DNA of 64,000 nucleotides. It comes from Gordionus sp. m RMFG-2023. Its lineage: Eukaryota; Nematomorpha; Gordioida; Chordodea; Parachordodidae. The notes beneath the pieces are model-generated. The model saw nothing but the letters and a program-made list of their open reading frames with translations, was not told where the DNA came from and ran no database searches. Of this stretch, positions 1 through 12,749 are shown one piece after another. The first letter of the stretch is position 1. Every line of letters begins with the position of its first letter. The translations under genes and the position numbers were made by a program. The stretch covers positions 72,207,561-72,271,560 of the forward strand of contig NC_088775.1 in NCBI RefSeq assembly GCF_954871325.1. Direction: 5' to 3'.

Positions 1-289
1 TGGTAGAACAATAATATATAAAATCTTAATTGCTTTCATCATATCACTCTGGTCCTTATTTTATAGTTACAAAATGTTTTATTTCTAGTATGGCATCCTT
101 CTAAATAACTCAAGGCTTCGATATATTATCGTAATTATTTATTCTAAAGATTTTCAATGTTTTTGTTTTACCAATTTATATAATATAATAAATTCTGATA
201 AGAGTTTGCATAGTGAATGTCATGGCTTTGACTGCAGAGTAACCAGCATCTATTATTTGTGTGGCTATATAATTTAAGATTATTACTTC
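1..289. repeat. Repeat S, left part, split by a hAT insertion
   Basis: This stretch is closely matched by 1192-1480. The match continues after the hAT element, from about 2223 to 2345 and again from about 2714 to 2800, against 1480-1745. It is therefore the left part of a dispersed or duplicated repeat, here called S, later split by the hAT insertion at 290. No coding frame is visible. It may begin left of the window. Confidence 0.7.
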
Positions 290-1191
290 CAGTGGCGTCG
301 CTATGGGGGGGGGGGGGGTCGAGCCCCCTGAAAAATTTGAATAGCCCCCTGAAACAAAAAAATTTTTTTTTGATGGCTCCTTAATATCTGAACTAAATAT
401 AAAATTTTTTGATTGCCCACTGAATGATTTATTTTATAATTTTATTGAGTAATATATAGATTTTAAAAATTAATTAGTCTATCTAAATTATTCTTAAATG
501 AATACTATTTTAATTATTAGATTAGATTAATACTTATAAATTATATTTTCACTATGTCAGCTTGCAATCAAATTCTGTGTTAAAAATAGAATTAATATCA
601 CTCACTAAATATTAATTTAGCATTAACAGTTGAAGCTTTATTGACATTTATTATTTAAATTATTATATAACCCTATTAAATAAATATTAATTGAAAATTA
701 ACAAATTTAATATTCTAATTAGCCGAGTTCAAAATCACTAATCAACTATATTATTTATATTTTATTTACCGCCTCTTCTTAAAATTATTTTCAATCCAAA
801 TCCAAATAAGTATAAGAAATTTATTTATAAAAAGTAAGTAAACCTATAGTTTATAATCCTCTGTTAGATATAATTGATTACAAAAGATTAGGTTAAATAC
901 CACTTTTACAGACGTATTTGACAGTTATATAATATATTACAGTTAATATTTTAATAAATCTTACTAATAAATGCTTTTGATAATAAATATAAGTAATAAA
1001 TTGCTTTAAAATATTTAACGCCATCTATCAGAATGTATGTAATAAATTGGATAACTTTTCTTCTCTTTTTATGTGTGGGAAAGCTATTTTTTTCTTATTT
1101 GAAAAACAGTTTTGAATTAAATTTTTAATACTAGTATATTTTTGATATTAATACAAACTACTACTATTTTAAGATATAATATACCAACTAG

Positions 1192-1745
1192 AGGTGGTGC
1201 GATAATAATATATAAAATCTTAATTACCATATCACTCAGGTTCTTATTTTATAGTTACAAAATGTTTCATTTCTAATATGGCATCCTTGCCGTGAAAATA
1301 ACTCAAGACTTCATTATATTTACATAATTTCTTCTAAAGATTTTTAGTGTTTTTGTTTTATCAATTTATATAGCATAATAAATTCTGATATAAGATAATA
1401 TAGTGAATGTCATGGCTATGACTGCAAATTAACCTACATCTATTATTTGTGTGGCTATGTAATTTAAGATTATTATTACAGCTGCTGAGAGCATATGATT
1501 GCTGGTCAACTGTGTAGTTGTTTATATATCATTAAAAATGGAATATAATCTTTTAGAAATTTAATATCTCACAATTTTTTTCTCAATTACTTATCTAGCT
1601 TCCATCATGTCATTTAAGAGGAAGCTCTAACCACCATATAGTTTTATGATTTGGATTAGTCGTTTATATCCTCTTCTTCAAGAATTGTTGATTTGGTTAG
1701 GCCTATAAATTTTTCCTTATTAGTCCATTCTATAAAACATTGTCT
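1192..1745. repeat. Second, uninterrupted copy of repeat S, inside the hAT element
   Basis: This 0.55-kb block matches the DNA on both sides of the enclosing hAT (1-289, then 2223-2345 and 2714-2800), in the same order and orientation and without the interruptions. The match runs straight across the point where the outer copy was split. Either the transposon captured S, or S is itself mobile and inserted here. Confidence 0.7.
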
Positions 1746-2091
1746 AAAAATGGTATCAGAGTGTTATATTAGTTTCTTGACCTTTTGTCAATGTAAGTTG
1801 CTAATTTTATAATATGTAGTTTATAAAAACCATTATCAATTGAGGCATATATATGAATTAATTAACCTTTTTTATCACTTGTAATTCTTTAGACGCAAAT
1901 TTTTTATATCAGCAATCGAAAATATTTTATACTGTAATAAATAGATTTTGCATTAAACAATAATATTTTTAGAAATGTTTTATTGTTTTAATTATTTATA
2001 TGCTAGTTTATTTTGTATGCATAATTTAAAATATAGAATTCATAATAATTATTTAGAGTTAGCAAATTTTTAAAAAGTATAATATATTAAT

Positions 2092-2180
2092 ATAAAACCC
2101 GACCGAACGCCGGGCAAAAGCGGGCCGAAGGCCCGTAAATGGGGGGTATGGAGGCCCCCCATAAATTTTTTTTAGTTGAG
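2092..2180. repeat. GC-rich palindromic module
   Basis: This is a GC-rich patch in AT-rich surroundings. It holds the hairpin GGGCCGAAGGCCC and then a G-run, TATGGA, C-run hairpin. It begins ATATAAAACCCGACCGAA. A shorter relative starting ATATAAAACCCGGCCGAA sits inside the LINE copy at about 19979-20022. Confidence 0.55.
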
Positions 2181-2365
2181 CCCCCTGAGATTGTAAAGGC
2201 TAGCGACGCCCCTGATTACTTCTGCTGTTGAGAACATTTGATTGCATAAATTGTCTATCGTTTATCATTAAAAATGGAAGATAATCTTTTAGAAATTTAA
2301 TATCTCACAATAATTCTCTCGATTACTTATCTAGCTTCATAATGCCATCTAAGTTTAACCACTAA

Positions 2366-2713
2366 TAGATTAATGATAGATACTGCCTCAAAGTACTACT
2401 AAATTTATTTATAATATATATTTGAAAAATCATGACTATTATAAAGCGTCTGTGGCCTAGTCGTCAAGAGCATTGTTTATCAATCTGATGGTTCTGGGTT
2501 CGAATCCCAACAAAGATCATTTTTTTCTCATTCTAACTTGGTGATTCCGTCCTTAGGGGATGATATATAGGAGGCCAGACTCGGCCACGTGATTCCTTTA
2601 TAAAATATGTTAAATAATAAAGGTCTTACTACATTTTAATAAATTTTGATCGGTATTTAGAAAATTAGGTTGGTATTTATAAAATTGCTATACGTTGACT
2701 TATCTATCATTAA
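2366..2713. mobile_element. Insertion in repeat S with 13-bp inverted repeats and a tRNA-like head
   Basis: Comparison with the uninterrupted S copy shows about 350 bp of extra DNA here. The extra DNA is bounded by perfect inverted repeats TTAATGATAGATA (2370-2382) and TATCTATCATTAA (2701-2713). Its interior starts with a tRNA-like segment. Inverted ends are unusual for a SINE, so this may be a SINE inside a small DNA element, or a composite. Confidence 0.55.
2443..2516 (+). other. tRNA-like (SINE head) segment with A and B boxes
   Basis: The segment contains TGGCCTAGTCGTCAAGAGC, which resembles a pol III A box and D arm, and GGGTTCGAATCCC, a perfect B box and T arm. The 5' and 3' acceptor strands pair poorly and no normal variable region is clear, so this is more likely a tRNA-derived SINE head than a functional tRNA gene. 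Confidence 0.6.
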
Positions 2714-2800
2714 CCCATATAATCCTATGTCCTCTTCAAGAATAATTGATTTGGTTAGGCCTACAAAATTCTTCCTTATTCGTCAATTCTATAAAACATT

Positions 2801-3234
2801 CTAAACCTGGATATTCTCTTATATTTCTCTTACGTTATAAGTTGCAAATATATAACCCGCGATTAAGATAACGTTTCTCGACTGATCAAAGTTTTTAAAC
2901 GTCAAAAACGGGAAACCCTAAAATTGAGGAACATTGTATATGAGTTTTTTTAACATGGACTGAGACTGAGTTTATTAGCTGGGCTGAGATAGTTACCCTT
3001 ATTTTTAAATTTCAGAGCAAGATTTATTCTATTTAAATTAAGAATATTAGTTCAGAGTTTGAACGTTTAAAAAATTAAACATAGGAAAATATTTTTCTAT
3101 GACTTTGAAGTATTGAAATTTTTTAGAAATATTTCAATTAACAAGCAAACGATAAATTTTTGAATGTGCAAACGTTTAGAAATATATAAAATTTATAACT
3201 TGATTTTAAAACGTTTCACTTTTTGCTTGTATTC
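2801..3234. other. AT-rich DNA, nothing recognised
   Basis: No open frame, repeat or RNA signature supports an annotation here. Confidence 0.5.
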
Positions 3235-4425
3235 AGGTGTAAACGGAGATGAAGGGACCCCTCAAGGAAAATATGATCACGTAAAATTTTTATTATTATA
3301 ATACTTTTATATTGATTGCTAGACAAAAATTAGCTTCCATTTATTTTAAATTGATAAAACCCCCTCCTTAATTTTAGATAATAATTTTATTAATTTCTTA
3401 TTTATGAATCGTGAAAAAATATTAAAATTCTAATATTAAATAATACTATATATAGACACATTTCATTTTATAATCAAATTTTAGCAAAATAATCTGTCAT
3501 TATTAAAAAATAAAAAATAAATTAAACGCTTTCTAGAGACGCTATAATTTGTGATGTCATTTTACATTTTCAATGACTTTATTACTTTTTAAACAGTCGC
3601 TCAACTTTAGTGTTAGAGGGTTATATAATTTCACCTTAATCAATTCATCTTATTTTATTATCACATTTTTTAATTCATTAGTATTTTATGCTACCGATAC
3701 TAAATTATAAAAGGAAAACTTAACAGCCAAAGAGAGTCTCATATTTTGAAATATTATAAATAGCTGATTTTTCATAATGATGATAGTAAATTTTTTTAGG
3801 CATTTAATTTTTTTTAATTATAATTGCTTTAGTGCTTCTCAGCGTCTACTTGACAGGATTTTCACTGAAAGCAAATCCCCTTCAAAAACCTATGCCTACC
3901 CCCTAAAATTTTTTAGCAATCTTCGGTGGCAATTCCAATTATTAATTATACCATTTTAATAATAATGATACTTCTTTCAGAAATTCTAAAAAGAATAAAT
4001 TAAATTATTTTATCTCTACTACCAATTATCAAAATTTTGTGAATATAAAGGAATTATATTTTAGATAATGAATTCAATTGAAAATCCCCTCATTATTTAC
4101 AATGAATGCATTATTATAGCATTATGAGCTTGTTGGGAATGTCGAAACCTTTTAAATTACATTTAAAAGCATAGCAGAAAGTTTTATTTGGAAAATAATT
4201 TCTATGATTGTTTGCAATATATAGATTTGGTCTATGATCAGCAATATCATTTTAATATAATAGGTCTATAATAAAAGTATTAATTTTTACAGCAATATAT
4301 TTTGTCCTACTTCATCTCAAAATTTAATAGATAGACACCCAAATAATTTATCCTACTCCCTAACCCCCTCAAGAAAAAATGGATGCAACCCCCTCCCCCC
4401 CCGCACTCATGTAGACGCTGGTTTT
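3235..4425. mobile_element. Possible degraded DNA element
   Basis: The left edge CAGGTGTAAACGGAGATG and the reverse complement of the right edge, CAGCGTCTACATGAGTG, are similar. Both are followed inward by CCCCTCAAG-like and C-rich tracts, as in other hAT ends in this window. The flanking 8-mers do not match, so the boundaries are tentative. The interior has no recognisable coding. Confidence 0.3.
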
Positions 4426-4429
4426 TCTA

Positions 4430-6024
4430 GATTAGACGTTCTATCTTGAATCTTGATATGAATTTCAGTAATTTACTTACTTGTATCTAAAATACAAGAT
4501 CCTATTGTATCTTGTACTCAGTATCTTCTTGACATTTTAATCCTTTATTCTGAAAATAATTTGTATCTTTTTCATTATCTTGACAAAAGACACAGATACA
4601 GATTTTATTTAATATTCATGTTCAAAATTTTACATATCATAGTATATATCTTATTCTCTTTGGGAATCTTGTATTAATTTCCTTATATATTCAGCCATAT
4701 TTTAAATATATTGACAACCAAAATTAACTGGAAAATTTACAACTCATATTAAGATAGATGGATAAAAAAATAACACCAAAACGAAATATGTAAAGATTAT
4801 ATTTTATATATAAATGTGACTCAATAGAATATCATTAACAATTTTATGTAATATTTTTTAAAATATAGGATGATTAACACTCATGGTAGTGAAGAAGAAG
4901 GTAGTGAATTTAAATTATGGAAATAAGATTCCCTGAATCTAATCTTAATCTTAAAATTTTAGATTAAAATTATTTTAAAATAAAAGAAAAGACAACAGAC
5001 TGAATGTAAAACCTGTATAAACAAAAAAATGATAAAGGATTTTACACAAATTTTAAACTTATTAAAGTATATTATTTATATGTGGTTAAAAGGAACATAG
5101 GTTATCTTAAAAATTTTAATTTACAATATTGTTAGCCTTTATTAAAAGCTGCCCAAGATGGTATGGGCAAAAGATGTAGGAAAATATTTTCCTATGATAT
5201 GAAAAGATTGACATATTTTTGGCATCAATATCACATACATATTTTAAGAACTTGTGGATTGAGTCGGATGAAAAAAAAACTTATATATTTTTAAAAGAAG
5301 CCAATGTAGTACCAGAGTATATAATCAAGCTCAAACTATAACACCAATAGATTTAACATCTAATAAAGAAATGATGATTATTTTTCTTTTGGTGAAACAA
5401 ATATTGCTGAGTTCAATAATTCAAATAACATTGAACTAGAGGTTTTAAATTATATTAAAGAAAGTGTAAATACATTATAAACGCTTAATTATTATCCTTT
5501 CATTAAGAAATTTTTTTTTAAAATATAATACTGCAATACCTTTATCAGCTTCAATTAAAGGGTTATTTAGTTTGGGCACAATGTTGAGTTTACCGAAATG
5601 GTAAAGGTCTAATGATAAATTATTTGAAAAATTTGATTATCTTATAAAATAATGAATCTATTTTAAATACTCTTTTGCAAATTAATCAACTCCCATTAAA
5701 AATACTAATCTCCCTTCCTTATCTATGCTAAGAATGGACTAATACTAATATTAAAATGCCTTTGTAAATATTTATTCTTATTATATGCGTATGTTACGTT
5801 CTTCATAAATAAATGATAAAAACCGTATTTAATAAACTATTCTTATTTAATTGATAAAGATAATTTAAAATCTCTCATATTTAAGGTACTCTAATTTAGC
5901 AAAAGACATAAGTATCTTTTATCTTGTATCTTTTTGATATTTTGAAAGAGATATCTGTATCTATGATTTTTAATAAAGAATCTGTATCTAGATTCTTTTT
6001 CCGGTGGATATGCCCAACTCTGTA
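4430..6024 (+). mobile_element. Decayed hAT transposon, relative of the element at 62261
   Basis: The right end reads ATATGCCCAACTCTG, the reverse complement of a CAGAGTTGGGCAT terminus, close to CAGGGTTGGGCAA at 62261. Both ends carry AGATACAAGATAC-type subterminal repeats. At about 5400-5640 the plus strand encodes remnants matching the better copy at 62638-63162: IELEVLNYIKESVNTL aligns with IEIEVLNYMKRRSINML, and the dimerisation-domain region follows. Several stops break the frame. The left end is not clear. Confidence 0.6.
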
Positions 6025-9000
6025 TATATAATATTTGCCAAACGGATTGAAGATTAAACTAAAGTATATAATTTAAGCATTACATATATCCCAAACTTTT
6101 GAATTATATTAGTGCTTTCAAAAGCTTGACAAACTAAAGAGAAAAAAATTGGGATTTACAGAATATTTTACTCATTTTACTCCACGCTAGGGAGTTTTGG
6201 CAATTAAACTACTATTAAAAAAGCTTTAGGGGGGGGGGATATATAGAAACATATGTGATCCAAACGAAAGTTTATATTAGTCAACATATATCTTAAGGTC
6301 TGCCGATCAAATTAATCAGCATTCTTGCCCTCTGGGATAAATAATTATGTATATATATTTATTTGTTGATCCTTTATTTTAATATATTTTTAAATGTTAT
6401 TATATATATTTAATTTACTTTTATAAATAGATAATTCTAAATTTGACATTTCATCAAAAATATAGCGTTGGTTTTGTATTTATATTAAAATATAATTACA
6501 AGCACATTTTATTTTTACATAATATGTATATTATATGTATAGTATATAATATCAATAAAATGACCTTTGAATGAACTCCGACATAAAAATAATAATACAC
6601 ATCAATGATTAATAAGAGACAATATGATATTTTTGTCTATTTATAAAAATAATTTTTGTAATTTTCTTGCATCTATTTTTCAAAAGAGAGTCTTCAAAAA
6701 AAAACTTATATAGATAATATAATTATTATACATACTGACTGATACATAGAATTTCCTCTTAAACGTAATATAACAAGCATTATTACATTATTTTATGTAT
6801 ACGAATTTAATGTCAAAGAATAAAAGTATTCTCCCCAACCATTAATAGAAAAGGAAAGAAAAGTGCCAATATAAAAAAATCAAAATATAAAAATAGATAA
6901 GAAGGAGAAAAAAAATTCCTTTTTAAAAAATAAATTAGCACTTTTATTTATTATTCTTTTAGAAATACTTAATTTATTTTCTCCAGATCATAAAATTTAA
7001 TCCATATCATATTGTATTTTATTATTATTATTACTATACAAACATAATATATTTTTTTGACTGTTACTGATACCTTTTTATACTATTAGATTAATCTATT
7101 ATCATAATTATATATTTATTTTATATTCATCATAAAATAGTATGTATACATTCTGTAACTAAAGCTAAACTAACTATACTCGTAAAGTAGAATTTAGGTT
7201 AAATTTTAATTATTAAAATTTAATTGTAAATCTTATGATAATAATCTAATCCTATTTTTCTGAAATTTTATTTTTATAAATTTATTTTTTAAAAAAGAAA
7301 ACAATTTTTAGTTATAAATAATAATAATATTTCTTTATAATAATAATATTTCTTTTTAATAAAATATAAAACCGAAAGATGAAATATATGTCATATTAAT
7401 ATTATTTTATATACCTTTAAAAAAAATTTTAAATATAACGAAAAAAATATAAAAAATTTACTTAGAAATAAAAAATCGAAGATTGCAAAGAGAAAATGCA
7501 CACCTAATTTTTTGAATTTATTTTTAATAATTGTAATGAATGATAATAATTATACAATAATCTTATTATATTATATAAATATAAATTTTATAATACATTT
7601 ATTTTAACACATATAAATTGCATGTCTTTGATGTCAAGTGATTTTTATAAAAGTTAACATGACAAAAATAATAAATGATACTCATTAAATATTAATAACT
7701 AAATTATTTAAGGCTTAATTAAATTCAGTACATTAATATGAATGAGGGTTGGGAGGAGTTATTCTGGGCATCCGTAATTATAGAAAACTTGTATTCATGG
7801 ATTTTAAACTCTATTTCGCGGAAATATTGATATCACAAACGTAATCGGAACCTTTTCTTTAAAAAGTCCGACCCACCCCCATACCGATCTGAAAATACAC
7901 CGGATTTCATGAGTTATACATAAATCAGTTCCTGTTAGGTCTATGCTCTCAAAATCGTTTTACCACTATTTTTATTATTTCGGAACTATGACAGAGATGA
8001 GACTCAAGAATATTTGATAAATTAACGTAATCCACATTCACACTAAAGATTTAACTAACACAAAGTCCAACAACCTTGCTCAAAAAATGGGCCAATTTTT
8101 TTGTTTACAACATAGAATAATGCAAATTTATGATTTTTACAAAATATTACTTTGGGCAGGGCAACTTGTGCAAATTTTTTTTGGCGAAATTTTTTTTTTA
8201 ACTGTCTTAACGAACCGGTTCGCGAAACCATACTGATGATCTCTAAGCCAAACATCTAAATATGAAATCTTGTTTCTATCATAAATTGAAACTTTCCTCA
8301 TTTGTTCTTTTGGCGAAATTATTTTTAAAATTTTAAATGGAACAAATATTTATTTTATATAAATATAACCATACCGAAATAGCGCTAGTAATGCGATATT
8401 TGTTTTAAAAAAAATTAGTTGTAACTTTTATATTAATACTGTATTCATTTATAGGTTCATTTATATTTACATTTTTGTTTGATGTAATAATATATACGTT
8501 ATAAAAATATCAAATCCAATTTAAGTGAAAATAATAATTTTATAAAATTTATTAGCATGAATAAACTGGGGTAAATGGGTTAAATAAACTAATCTAATAT
8601 TGGTTGGTATGCCAGGAAGCGTTTTTATGTTTATTTGAATATTGACAATAAAAAAATGTATTTAAAAAAAATATTTTAATTAATGTTTTTTGGAGGGATT
8701 AAATTAGAATTATATAATGCAGTGTAAGGTTTCGGAATAGATAGGGATTTGAAGTTCTCTCGATTTATATTTTGGCATGTTTAGAGTACCTGTCCCACGA
8801 ATTTGAGACAATTTTGTTATTAACTTTTGTATTGTATAAATAATTCAGAATAGTTAAAGGCTTATGATAATTTAGAATTCACAGTAGATTCTGGAATGCA
8901 TCTCCGACAAAATAAGATTTTTTTTAAATAAAAAATGGCGCTCCGCAAATAATTTAAAATGAGAGATTTCTAATCTCCTCGATTCCTAAACCCCATAAGA

Positions 9001-9104
9001 GTTAAAGTGGCTAATTTGGCCTTATTATTGAATTTCAAATATTATGCCTAGCTTTATATAAAATAAATTTTCATTGTTTAATTATACAATAAAAAGATAT
9101 AATA
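6025..9104. other. 3-kb AT-rich stretch, nothing firm
   Basis: I find only short open frames without family resemblance, and simple A/T runs. A direct duplication of a TAATAATAATATTTCTTT unit lies at about 7318-7355. The segment 7740-8240 is less AT-rich but has no recognisable coding or repeat match in the window. Confidence 0.45.
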
Positions 9105-10876
9105 CATTAGTGTACGCAGCGGAGGGGGGGCATGGGGGCAAATCCCCCCCCCCTAGCCAAAAAATGCAGATGCCGGATATATTTTTCAAATATTATTGTT
9201 TATATTAATTTATATTTGTTAATATTTATTCGTATCTCATATTAAATATATATTTAATTACATTATTATCACATTTATCTACTAAATTATTTTATCAATT
9301 AATTTCGATTTCAAGTTTTCCGGCGTAATATTTACTTATTATTTTCAAATTTTTAGTGGCGTAATATTTATCTACCATTTTCAAATTTCTAGTCAAATAA
9401 TAATTATTTCTGAAACTTCTTGTCCAACAGGGAAAAAAAATTGCAACCTTGTCCAACAAGATAGAGTCTCTGCCATCAAGCAGTAACAGCTTTTAAGGAG
9501 TTAAAAGAGCCAATTATTTGCTATTACTGAAATATAACAATGGCCTGAAAAAAATATTTCCTCAGAAGCAAGAAAATTATTGGATTCAATGCTTATTCGT
9601 ATTCCAAATTTTATTTCTCATTAGAATGCATTATTTAATTATAGAACTATTTTAAGTATTACTTTTCAAAAACATGACATTGACTTTAAGAAGATGAGAA
9701 TAGCGGTGAGCATTTTATCAAAACTCAAGGAAATTAGGGCTAATGTTGATGAAGAATTTCATATTTTATTATTGAGTCAAAAGCAGAGCTATACGTGTTT
9801 AATATTTGCCTCTCTCGACTTGTAAGGCAAGCTCATAGTTAAAACATTAATATAGGATCAGTAGAAGAGTATACTTAAATACAGATACATTTATAACCCA
9901 AATAAATGAATTTTTAATTCATCATGCAGCACTTACTAATCTGCAATATTACTTCCACAACATCCTTCCCAATCTTTTCAGATGGTGATAGAAAAAAAAT
10001 ATTTGTTAGGGTTGATATAGTCCCAAAAAATGCTATGGATGCTCTGCATTATTTCAAACACATTTTAGATTAAATTCCCAATGTATTAAAAGGGTTTATA
10101 AACTATTCTTATTAGTAAACTAATGAGAGAACATTCTCTTTTTTAAGAAGAATAACAGAGGCCTGCAGAAGTACCATTTGCAGAGCACGGCCCGGATTTT
10201 TTTTAAAAATTTTTTACGGCCCGGCCTGGGTTTTTTTTTTAAAATTTTCAGGCCCGGCCTGGATTTTTAAAAAATAAATTATAATTATTTTTGATTTTTA
10301 TAGCTAATAATAACGATTTCAAATATAGGCTGTTTTAAAAAATACAGCCCGGATTGGGTGTTTTTTAAAAATAATTCAGGCTCGGCTTGGGTGTTTTTTT
10401 TAAAAAAAATTCGGGCCCGGCCAGGGTATATTTAAAAAAAATACTGTTCGGTCCGGAGGCCGGGCCTGCAGGTCTCTGAAAAACATAGCAAGAAGTACAA
10501 CATCTGAAAGTAGATTGAAAGGTTTGGATCTTTTGAATATTCATAGGCATTTGACGACAAGCAAAGATGAGATAATTGAAAAATTAGCTCAATCACAACG
10601 AAGATTGGATTTTACATTGTAATTATATAACATACAAAATGCAATTATTCCTAAGAAACATTTTGTGTAAAGGCTCAAAAAATTCAAATTTCTATTTTGG
10701 GTCATTTAGGTGATTCTTTACATATAATTTTTTTATAATTCACATTAATTTAAAATTGTGTATTAGAAATAGTTATTAGTCCTAATAAATTTATGCTTGA
10801 TATTTTTAAAAAACAATAGTATTTCTTAAAAAATTTTATTATCTCCCCCCAGGCCCAATTCCTGCGTACGCGCCTG
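9105..10876 (+). mobile_element. hAT transposon relic, P52rIPK-like transposase (copy A)
   Basis: The ends (CATTAGTGTACGCAGC, and the reverse complement of CAGGCGCGTACGCAGG) match those of the sister copy at 32355. Flanks ATATAATA and ATAGAATA agree at 7 of 8. The plus strand holds transposase remnants: RLVRQAHS then INIGSVEEY at about 9810-9870 resembles the R-x-H...TPEEYY region of P52rIPK-like hAT proteins, and ESRLKGLDLLNIHR then EIIEKLAQSQRRLDFTL near 10510-10620 is the C-terminus. Frames are broken in several places. A GC-rich MITE (10156-10478) is inserted in the C-terminal coding part. Confidence 0.75.
10156..10478. mobile_element. GC-rich GGCCCGG MITE nested in hAT copy A
   Basis: It starts CAGAGGCCTGCAG and ends CTGCAGGTCTCTG. 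Its interior repeats GGCCCGGCC blocks separated by T/A runs. It splits the hAT transposase C-terminal coding region, so it arrived later. The flanking 8-mers match only weakly. Confidence 0.7.
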
Positions 10877-12109
10877 ATAGAATATAATAATTTTTGTAAA
10901 GATATATTCCGGGTTGATTAAATTTTTAAAACTTATAAAAAAGTCATTATATTATAATTTTAAAAAATAAATAATGCATGCCATTAAATGATAATAAAGT
11001 AAACCGAAATGTTACATAAATTTAAGTCTAATTTTTCATTTTGGAGGGTATGTGTTATTATAATAAAAAAATGCATAAACCGGATTGTTTATAAGATCGC
11101 CTATAAATTTAGAAAGCGAATTGTTATAAAAAAACCATCAATAGTTATATAATTTAATTTCTTTTATTTTTAGTGTTAACTTCCTTACCTTATGATTCTG
11201 AATATTGTTTTTTTGAGAGGTGAGGTAAATAAATTTTCTAACTGGCAAGCTGAAAGGTATTGCTTTGCTGTTACTTTATGAACACTTCTATTCAAATAAT
11301 CTACAAATATAGTAAAACTCTGACAAGCATTTAAAAAAAAAATTGTTCAAACAAATCTAAATCTAATAATAGAAACCAATATCGCTAAAAATATAACTAT
11401 ATATTGATACTTTAAAATGTATCTAAATAATCGAATTACTTTAACAACTCCGCTTTCAAGGTTTTAAAGCGATTTTAAGGCCTGCTTAGATCTGAACCTC
11501 TTTTTTATTATCGCATCATATAAAAAGAATATTATCCCCCCCCCCTCTTCCCCTTGCATTCCAATTATTTATCGATCATTTAATAAATTTATTTTCTGAC
11601 TGTGGTTAGATAAAAAAAATTTATTTCATTAATAGACGAGTCGACATAATTTTATCTGAGGTCGCTTAAAAATGAACGCGATGGCATAACAAATTATGTT
11701 CCTTTATATGAGCCTTTTTCAAAAAAAATAATAACGATTTAAAAAATCAATTATTTTTAATAAGTTGAATGCTATGTTTTATTGGGAATGTAAGTTTTTA
11801 TCGGTCCAGTCTATTTTATATGAATGGGTATTGAAAAAAAAATAAATAAAAAAAACACGAAGATGGTGGAAAATATAAATAATATAAATTTTGCATATTT
11901 TACAAAGGCATAATTATGCTAGATTGATAATGACATCAACGTCAATATTTCAATAATAGATCCCCTTAAATTAAATTTTTCTTTTGCAAAATATCTAGGT
12001 TCTGAAAAAAAATTATAAAATATAATTATATAAATCAAACTAAAATTGTGGAATTTCAGGTGAATATCAAGATTTAATATCCCGAATCATCATTCTGCCA
12101 TTTAAATAT
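10877..12109. other. AT-rich DNA, nothing recognised
   Basis: No supported gene. A C-run lies at about 11536-11545. Otherwise there are only simple A/T tracts. Confidence 0.45.
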
Positions 12110-12470
12110 TTAGGCTTGGTCCAGATTTTTAAAAACTTATTTTTTTAGTCAAACGCAAGTTTTTTTATTTTCCAGCCTAGCCGAAATATTTTAAAATTTT
12201 TGAACCCTTTGGTTCGGCACGTAATTTTAACATTTTTGTCATTTTAAATAATTTTGGCTATATTTTTTAAATCTGAATTGTTTTAAAGGAAAATTGAAAT
12301 TAATATTTGCAGTAAATTAAGGTTAAATGATCCATTATCATTTTTAGTTTTAAGCTCGGCTCGGATTTTGCACAAAATATTAATGCCCAATCCGGGTTTG
12401 TACAATTTAATTTTTCCGGCCTATTCGAATTTTAAAAATCTCGTTTTTCAGTCCGTTTCAGAGATGAAGC
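12110..12470. repeat. Degenerate GGCCCGG-type MITE
   Basis: Blocks such as GGCTTGGTCCAG, CCTAGCCGAAA, AAGCTCGGCTCGG and CAATCCGGG alternate with T/A runs in the pattern of the better-preserved GC-rich MITEs. Clean ends and a target duplication are not visible. Confidence 0.4.
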
Positions 12471-12749
12471 GGGTTCCTGGTGTAGATCACTGCTTTTATC
12501 TTTGCATTCTCTCTTTTATTATTTTCTTTAGGCATAATTTTTAGGTGTCTAGAATGAGTTAATCGTAAAATATTATTCCTCCCATTTATTAAATGTTTTA
12601 CCTAGCTTGAGTCACTACCCTCATTACGTCGGCACCTATGCGAGCAATTATAATGTATATATTGTCCACACATCACCTTTCCTATTGATAGGTTATCAAT
12701 AGAAATGACAAATGATTAAATTTTATTAAACATATTAAATATTCGAAAT

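Larger units (their letters stand above)
290..2214. mobile_element. hAT-type DNA transposon, non-autonomous, perfect 8-bp TSD
   Basis: The ends are inverted repeats: CAGTGGCGTCGCTA on the left, and on the right the reverse complement of CAGGGGCGTCGCTAGC. They are flanked by identical 8-bp duplications ATTACTTC at 282-289 and 2215-2222, the hallmark of hAT transposition. G/C homopolymers and GAGCCCCCTGA motifs lie just inside both ends. I see no transposase remnant, so it was probably mobilised in trans. Inside, 1192-1745 is a second copy of the very repeat (S) into which the element is inserted. The right subterminal region holds a GC-rich palindromic module at about 2092-2180. Confidence 0.85.

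Noticed and set aside
2443-2516. Functional tRNA gene
   Set aside because: Good B box, but poor acceptor-stem pairing and location in an insertion with inverted ends point to a SINE head.
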